A stretch of DNA of 5,096 nt, from contig DIUS01000072.1 in the NCBI GenBank assembly GCA_002423075.1, positions 1,965 through 7,060 on the forward strand, read 5' to 3'. The notes beneath the pieces are model-generated. The model was not told the DNA's origin, did no database searches, and saw only the letters and a program-made list of their open reading frames with translations. The DNA comes from Microbacteriaceae bacterium UBA6152 (GTDB taxonomy: Bacteria; Actinomycetota; Actinomycetes; Actinomycetales; Microbacteriaceae). Within the stretch, counting starts at the first letter, position 1. Each line of letters opens with the position of its first letter. Positions 1 to 3,371 of the stretch are shown in pieces. The translations under genes were made by a program, and so were the position numbers.

Positions 1-7
1 AAATGTC

Positions 8-35
8 TTGACCTGTCGGTGCAGCGCCCTACACT
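8..35 (+). promoter_or_regulatory. sigma70-type promoter of the 6C RNA
   Basis: A -35 box TTGACC (8-13) and a -10 box TACACT (30-35) are separated by 16 nt. TACACT fits the actinobacterial TAnnnT pattern. The transcript would start near position 41-43, just before the first hairpin of the RNA gene. It is the only convincing promoter I see upstream of the pilus genes, so read-through from it may also feed tadA. The call rests on sequence match and position only. Confidence 0.65.
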
Positions 36-76
36 GATAGTCGTCAGCAGCAAGCCTGACGTTCGCAACGCGATCG

Positions 77-124
77 ATTCCCCCCAATCCCGTGTTGCTG
101 TGGCGGCGCCCAATTCCCCCCAAT
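77..124 (+). repeat. two direct copies of ATTCCCCCCAAT, both in hairpin loops
   Basis: The 12-mer ATTCCCCCCAAT occurs at 77-88 and 113-124, 36 nt apart. Each copy is held in the loop of a separate stem (65-72/91-98 and 102-112/126-136). The stems do not resemble each other in sequence, so the identical loops point to selection on the loop, as expected for antisense seed regions of a 6C RNA. Confidence 0.85.
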
Positions 125-147
125 GTGGGCGCCGCCCAACTCTTTCA

Positions 148-177
148 CGAAGGCCCCTCCTCACCGAGGGGCCTTCG
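148..177 (+). terminator. Rho-independent-type terminator of the 6C RNA
   Basis: A perfect 12-bp stem pairs CGAAGGCCCCTC (148-159) with GAGGGGCCTTCG (166-177) around a 6-nt loop. The following bases (178-187) are G/T mixed rather than a clean T tract, which is common for high-GC bacteria. It ends the 6C transcript and separates it from tadA, which starts about 130 nt later. It could also act as a partial read-through point for the pilus genes. Confidence 0.78.
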
Positions 178-307
178 GTGTTGTGTGCACGGATGCTCGC
201 AGCAGCCCGCACGATCGACCGAGCGCCGGCAGCCTCGAGTCGTGCAGCCCTTTCTGCCGCGAGACCCGCGCGTGCCTCCGCCCGTCACCGAGCCCGCAGC
301 CGAGTTG

Positions 308-1273
308 ATGAGCGGGGCCCGCGTCAGCCAGGTGAGGGGTGAGCGCGTCTTCACCCCCGCGGTGCGCACGGCATTGGGCGTGCTCGCCGCTCCCGCGGCC
401 GACCCGAGCACCACCGACGTCTTTCTCGCGCCCGACGGCACGGTGTGGAGTGATCGCGGCACCGGCGCCGAGCGCGTGCCGGGAGTGCGGCTCGAGCCGG
501 CGGCCGCACGTGAGCTCGCGGTCGGCCTCATCAACGCGGGTGGCAGGCACGTCGACGAAGCCACCCCCTGTACCGATGTGAGACTCGGAGACGGCATGCG
601 CGTGCATGTGGCGCTGCCACCGATCTCGTGGGCTGGCACCGCCGTTTCGGTGCGGCTGCCGCGCGTGCAGCGCGTCACTCTCGGCGCGAGCGGCGTCGAC
701 GACGCCACGGTCGCCGCGCTGAGTACGGCGCTCGTCGAGCGCCGTACTGTGCTGTTCACGGGCGCGACCGGCAGCGGCAAGACGACCCTGCTCGCCGCGT
801 GGCTCAGCGAGGCCGACCCGGCTGACCGCATCGTGATCATCGAGGATGTCGCCGAGGCCCCGCTCGCGCACCCGCATGTCGTCGCGCTCGAGTGCCGCCA
901 GCCGAACATGGAGGGCGCGGGCGGGGTCGATCTTGCGCAGCTCGTCCGCGAGGCGCTGCGCATGAGACCCGATCGGCTCGTGGTGGGCGAGTGCCGTGGC
1001 GCCGAAATCCGCGAGTTCCTCGCTGCACTCAACACGGGGCATCGCGGGGGCGCCGGCACGCTACACGCCAATTCGCTCACCGACGTCGCCGCGCGACTCG
1101 AGGCGGTCGGCATGATCGCGGGCTTGAGCCCGGAGGCCTTGGCGCGCCAGGCCTTGAGCGGCATCGACCTGGTCGTGCACCTTGAGCGCGACCGCGACGG
1201 CTCTCGGCGGGCGAGTCTTGGCCGATTCGCGCTCGATGCCCGCGAGCGTCTCGCGGTGGTCGAGGTGTCGTGA
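308..1273 (+). CDS. tadA: TadA/CpaF-family secretion ATPase (Rv3659c-like)
   Basis: This is the hexameric cytoplasmic ATPase that powers assembly of Flp/Tad-type pili or related secretion. From the ATG at 308 it is 321 aa. Visible motifs are the Walker A GATGSGKT (residues 152-159), the acidic box IEDVAE (about 178-183), the Walker B region RLVVGECRGAE with E228, and the His box TGHRGGAGTLHANS (about 243-256). These are all hallmarks of the type II/IV secretion ATPase superfamily, and the His box form is typical of the actinobacterial 'helicase/secretion neighborhood' ATPases. The reading frame is open back to a GTG at 92, but that lies inside the 6C RNA, and codons before about 308 give an Arg/Pro-rich stretch unlike the family. 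The ATG at 308, preceded by TTG at 305, is preferred; GTG 272 and GTG 332 are alternatives, and none has a clear Shine-Dalgarno sequence. The stop overlaps the next start by 4 nt (GTGA), so translation is probably coupled. Confidence 0.92.
   Translation: MSGARVSQVRGERVFTPAVRTALGVLAAPAADPSTTDVFLAPDGTVWSDRGTGAERVPGVRLEPAAARELAVGLINAGGRHVDEATPCTDVRLGDGMRVHVALPPISWAGTAVSVRLPRVQRVTLGASGVDDATVAALSTALVERRTVLFTGATGSGKTTLLAAWLSEADPADRIVIIEDVAEAPLAHPHVVALECRQPNMEGAGGVDLAQLVREALRMRPDRLVVGECRGAEIREFLAALNTGHRGGAGTLHANSLTDVAARLEAVGMIAGLSPEALARQALSGIDLVVHLERDRDGSRRASLGRFALDARERLAVVEVS
722..748. repeat. perfect 27-nt inverted repeat inside tadA
   Basis: Arm AGTACGGCGCTCG (722-734) and arm CGAGCGCCGTACT (736-748) are exact reverse complements around a single central T (735). 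In RNA this would fold to a stem of about 12 bp with a 3-nt loop. It lies in frame within tadA, encoding part of STALVERRT about a dozen residues before Walker A, so it does not disrupt the protein. Confidence 0.9.
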
Positions 1274-2169
1274 GCAGCCCCGGCCAGCTGGCGCAGCACC
1301 TGCAGCGGCTCGCTGTGCTCGTGGCGGCCGGGCTGAGCCCTCCAGCCGCATGGGCGCACGTGGCAGACGCGGCTGCACCGGCTGACCCAGTGCTCACAGC
1401 CGTGTCGACTGCGGCGTCGAGCGGCGTCGAGGTGTCGACGGCGATCGAGCAGTCTGCCGACGCGGGAGCACGCGACAGCTCGTGGCGTGCGCTCGGCGCG
1501 GCGTGGCGCGTCGCCACGATCTGCGGGGCACCGCTCGCGGGGGCGCTGCGGGCATTCGCCGAGGCCCTGCGTGATCGCGAGGCCGCGCGGCGCGACATCG
1601 AGGTGGCACTGTCGGGCCCGCACGCGACCGCGCGCATCGTCATGCTGCTGCCGCTCATCGCCGTGCTGCTCGGCCTGCTCATGGGGGTCGATCTCGTGGC
1701 GACCATCTCGACGCCGATCGGTGCAGCGTGCATCGTGTCGGGCGGCCTGCTGATCGTTGCAGCGCGGCGCTGGATGCGGCGACTGCTACACGCCGCCGAA
1801 CCGATCGAGTCGAGCGACGGACTCGCGCTCGATCTGCTCGCGGTCGCGGCGATCGGAGGGGGCTCGCCCGAGGCGGCCGCGGAGCTCGTGACGGCCGAGC
1901 TCGAGCGGGCAGGACTGCCGGTCGAGTCGGGAGGTCTCGACGCTCTCGTGCGGCTCTCGCGCCGCACGGGTGCTCCGCTTGGCGAGCTCGCCCGCACCGA
2001 GGCCGCCGAGGTGCGCGCCCGCGAGCGTGCCGACGCGCGGGCCGGGGCCGAGCGGCTCGCGGTGCGGCTCATGCTGCCGCTCGGGGTGTGCGTGTTGCCG
2101 AGCTTCCTGCTGCTCGGCGTCGTGCCCATGCTGCTCGGTCTGCTCTCCTCCACAGCACGCGTATTTTGA
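1270..2169 (+). CDS. type II secretion F-family platform protein, TadB- and TadC-like halves in one chain
   Basis: This is the inner-membrane platform protein that couples the TadA ATPase to pilin polymerisation. It has 299 aa from a GTG start that overlaps the tadA stop. The first half (about 10-115) is an alpha-helical cytoplasmic T2SF-type domain with a GAPLAGALRAFAEALRDREAARRDIE stretch typical of TadB. It is followed by hydrophobic segments at about 123-140 (IVMLLPLIAVLLGLLMGV) and 150-165. A second T2SF-like helical region (about 180-262; LDLLAVAAIGGGSPEAAAEL, later RRTGAPLGELARTEAAEVRARERADARAGAERLAVRL) resembles TadC. It ends in a long hydrophobic stretch (about 267-292). M. tuberculosis encodes these as two proteins (Rv3658c and Rv3657c), so this looks like a compact fusion of both. 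A symbol is withheld because it covers both tadB and tadC. Confidence 0.88.
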   Translation: MSSPGQLAQHLQRLAVLVAAGLSPPAAWAHVADAAAPADPVLTAVSTAASSGVEVSTAIEQSADAGARDSSWRALGAAWRVATICGAPLAGALRAFAEALRDREAARRDIEVALSGPHATARIVMLLPLIAVLLGLLMGVDLVATISTPIGAACIVSGGLLIVAARRWMRRLLHAAEPIESSDGLALDLLAVAAIGGGSPEAAAELVTAELERAGLPVESGGLDALVRLSRRTGAPLGELARTEAAEVRARERADARAGAERLAVRLMLPLGVCVLPSFLLLGVVPMLLGLLSSTARVF

Positions 2170-2281
2170 CCTCGCCGGGACCGCATCGCACCGGTTGGCT
2201 CGACAGCGCGTCGCTCGAGTTCAGACTGTGGGGGTTCGTGCCGCTGAACCGCCCTCGCAGGCCGACCGAACGGACGACATC

Positions 2282-2533
2282 ATGACCTCAAAAACGCCAC
2301 CGCCCACCACCACTCGGGCGATGCCCCTGGGCTCGACACCGCTCCGCGCCGCTCTGCGGCGCCGACTTGCTGCCCGCTGGAGCGACGATCGTGGTGCTGC
2401 CACGGCCGAATACGCGATCGCCACGATGGCGGCAGTCGGCTTCGCGAGTCTGCTCGTCGTCATCATGCAGAGCGACGAAGTGCGCGGCATTCTCACCGAC
2501 ATGGTGCGTACGGCCCTCACGGTCGGCGGGTGA
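2282..2533 (+). CDS. DUF4244 Flp-like prepilin (Rv3656c-like)
   Basis: This is the probable major pilin of the cluster, a small secreted subunit. The 83-aa protein has a basic leader (RAALRRRLAARWSDDRG), then the prepilin site G38/AATAEY with Glu at +5 and Tyr at +6 as in type IVb Flp pilins, then one hydrophobic helix (about 45-62, YAIATMAAVGFASLLVVIM) and a short polar tail. Cleavage after G38 would leave about 45 residues, typical of Flp-sized pilins. The DUF4244 family occupies exactly this position between the T2SF protein and TadE in actinobacteria. The ATG at 2282 is chosen because it gives a normal-length leader; an in-frame GTG at 2228 would add 18 residues without similarity to a leader. 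The ribosome-binding site is weak. The stop overlaps tadE by 4 nt. No prepilin peptidase gene is in the window. Confidence 0.9.
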   Translation: MTSKTPPPTTTRAMPLGSTPLRAALRRRLAARWSDDRGAATAEYAIATMAAVGFASLLVVIMQSDEVRGILTDMVRTALTVGG

Positions 2534-2874
2534 CCGCAGTCGGCGATCCCCGAGATCGGGGGGCGGTCACGGCAGAGATCGCGGTCGCCCTCCCGGTCAT
2601 CGTGCTTGTGCTGGCAGCGTGCCTCGGCGGACTCGGGCTCGCCGCAGCGCATCTGCGAGCCCACGACGCGGCCGCCGACGCCGCTCGTCTTTTGGGTCGC
2701 GGTGAGTCGATCAGCACCGCCCAGCAGCATGTGGCGCGAACGGTGCCGAGCGCTCGGCTCTCTGTGTCGCGACCGAGCGGACTCGTCTGCGCGAGCGTGC
2801 AGCTCGAGCAGCGGGTCATGCTCGTTCCGATCGTGCTGACGGCCTCATCATGCGCTCTCGACGGCGGACGGTGA
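2530..2874 (+). CDS. TadE-like minor pseudopilin (Rv3655c-like)
   Basis: This is a small membrane or exported protein thought to be a minor component of the Tad pilus. It has 114 aa from a GTG that overlaps the pilin stop (GTGA), implying coupled translation. The N terminus reads DRG11/AVTAE16, a G-xxxx-E prepilin-like site, followed by a hydrophobic helix (about 17-38, IAVALPVIVLVLAACLGGLGLA) and then an alpha-helical AAADAARLLGRGES region typical of TadE. Two cysteines in the C-terminal part (C87 and C108) could form a disulfide after export. Length and position match Rv3655c-type TadE proteins. The assignment rests on motif and context. Confidence 0.88.
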   Translation: MTAVGDPRDRGAVTAEIAVALPVIVLVLAACLGGLGLAAAHLRAHDAAADAARLLGRGESISTAQQHVARTVPSARLSVSRPSGLVCASVQLEQRVMLVPIVLTASSCALDGGR

Positions 2875-2878
2875 CGGC

Positions 2879-3244
2879 GTGCACTGGGGTCGCGTCGAAG
2901 TCGGCACGCGCGACACTGGCGCGGGCAGCGTTCTCGTCATCAGCATGATCGCTGTCGTCTCGATCGCCGGCGCCACACTGCTCGGTGCTGGCCACGCGCT
3001 TGTGCGCGGCCAGCAGGTTTCGGCGGCCGCCGACGCCGCGGCGCTCGCCGCGGCAGACGTGCAACTGGGGTGGGCTTCCGGCGACCCGTGCGCGGTCGCC
3101 GAGCGCGTGGCCGCGGCTCACGAGGTGCGGCTGTCGGCGTGCGCCGCTGAGGGCCTGAGCATGATCGTACGGGTCGAGACGAGCATCCTCGGCCTCGTCG
3201 TTTCGCGGTCGGCGCGCGCAGGGCCGTCGGACGGCTGGAGATAG
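2879..3244 (+). CDS. TadE/TadG-like small membrane protein, 'helicase/secretion neighborhood' type (Rv3654c-like)
   Basis: This is the second small TadE/TadG-like protein of the cluster, 121 aa, starting at GTG 2879, 4 nt after the tadE stop, with a purine-rich GGCGGACGG upstream. A short polar N terminus (DTGAGS) leads into one transmembrane helix (about 17-40, SVLVISMIAVVSIAGATLLGAGHA). The signature LVRGQQVSAAADAAALAAAD (about 41-60) follows, as found in the Tad/TadG-type domain and the Rv3654c family. The outer part has two cysteines (C71, C88) that may pair. Unlike the pilin and TadE, it has no Glu at +5 after a glycine, so it is probably not processed as a pilin. Its molecular role is not established. 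It is the last gene of the tad cluster. Confidence 0.86.
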   Translation: MHWGRVEVGTRDTGAGSVLVISMIAVVSIAGATLLGAGHALVRGQQVSAAADAAALAAADVQLGWASGDPCAVAERVAAAHEVRLSACAAEGLSMIVRVETSILGLVVSRSARAGPSDGWR

Positions 3245-3279
3245 CGATCAGCGAAAGGGTGTGTATGGTGTGCCTGATT

Positions 3280-3306
3280 GCGGCACCGTGCTTCGGCACG
3301 TGCCGC
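3280..3306 (+). terminator. UUCG-capped hairpin after the tad cluster (possible terminator or topA leader element)
   Basis: Stem 3280-3285 pairs with 3301-3306, and 3287-3291 pairs with 3296-3300, with one bulged C (3286). The cap is a C(TTCG)G tetraloop, an exceptionally stable RNA turn. It lies 36 nt after the last tad stop. No T tract follows, so termination is uncertain; it could instead be part of the topA 5' UTR. Confidence 0.4.
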
Positions 3307-3311
3307 GACCT

Positions 3312-3343
3312 CGCCCGGGGCGCGGAGAGCATCCCCCCGGGCG
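3312..3343 (+). promoter_or_regulatory. GC-rich hairpin in the topA leader
   Basis: CGCCCGGGG (3312-3320) pairs perfectly with CCCCGGGCG (3335-3343) around a 14-nt loop. It sits 28 nt before the topA start and 15 nt before its Shine-Dalgarno region. It may influence topA expression or be a second half of a terminator pair with the upstream UUCG hairpin. The structure is read directly; the function is inferred. Confidence 0.35.
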
Positions 3344-3371
3344 CACCGTCACGACAGTAAAGAGGAACCCC

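Larger units (their letters stand above)
42..181 (+). ncRNA. 6C small RNA (C-rich-loop actinobacterial sRNA)
   Basis: This is a small regulatory RNA of the 6C family, known from actinomycetes and defined by stem-loops whose loops carry six or so cytosines. Three hairpins precede a terminator. The first pairs 42-47 with 56-61. The second pairs 65-72 with 91-98 (8 bp, one G-U) and has ATTCCCCCCAAT (77-88) in its loop. The third pairs 102-112 with 126-136 (11 bp, perfect) and its loop is almost exactly the same 12-mer (113-124). The terminator hairpin is 148-177. A good promoter lies just upstream. In mycobacteria the homologous RNA (B11/6C) also sits at the head of this tad-like cluster and uses its C-rich loops to pair with G-rich sequences in target mRNAs. 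The ends are inferred from the promoter and terminator; the family core is about 65-136. The total of about 140 nt is longer than the roughly 93 nt mycobacterial RNA. Confidence 0.86.
3265..3360 (+). other. possible 31-codon leader ORF upstream of topA
   Basis: An ATG at 3265 has GAAAGGG (3253-3259) five bases upstream and opens a 31-codon frame ending in TAA at 3358-3360. The peptide begins MVCLIAAPCFGTC and has three cysteines (residues 3, 9 and 13). Its stop runs straight into the topA Shine-Dalgarno AGAGGA (3361-3366), and topA starts 11 nt after the stop, an arrangement that suits translational coupling or a leader peptide. 26 of 31 sense codons end in G or C. The ORF runs through both hairpins, so it may be chance coding in a leader. 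I recognise no family. Confidence 0.25.

Noticed and set aside
77..124. Two short repeats with 24-nt spacing considered as a mini CRISPR array
   Set aside because: There are only two 12-nt copies, each in the loop of a separate stem. This is the 6C RNA pattern, and no cas genes are present.
19..342. 107-codon plus-strand frame across the start of the window
   Set aside because: It runs through the 6C RNA and its terminator and gives an Arg/Ala/Pro-rich product. No CpaE/Ssd features are seen.
145..1623. Long open frame of 492 codons on the minus strand
   Set aside because: It lies opposite tadA and the T2SF gene, whose motifs are clear. Its product is Arg/Ser-rich with no recognisable domain, a usual shadow in high-GC DNA.
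2166..2171. TTGACC resembling a -35 box at the end of the T2SF gene
   Set aside because: No acceptable -10 box lies 16-18 nt downstream, so I do not call a pilin promoter from it.
1077..2186. 369-codon open frame on the minus strand
   Set aside because: It is low-complexity Ser/Arg/Ala-rich translation antisense to the T2SF gene, with no domain.
3333..3338. C6 run in the topA leader considered as a second 6C-like loop
   Set aside because: Four of the six C are paired in the 3312-3343 stem, so it is not a C-rich loop and there is no second copy.
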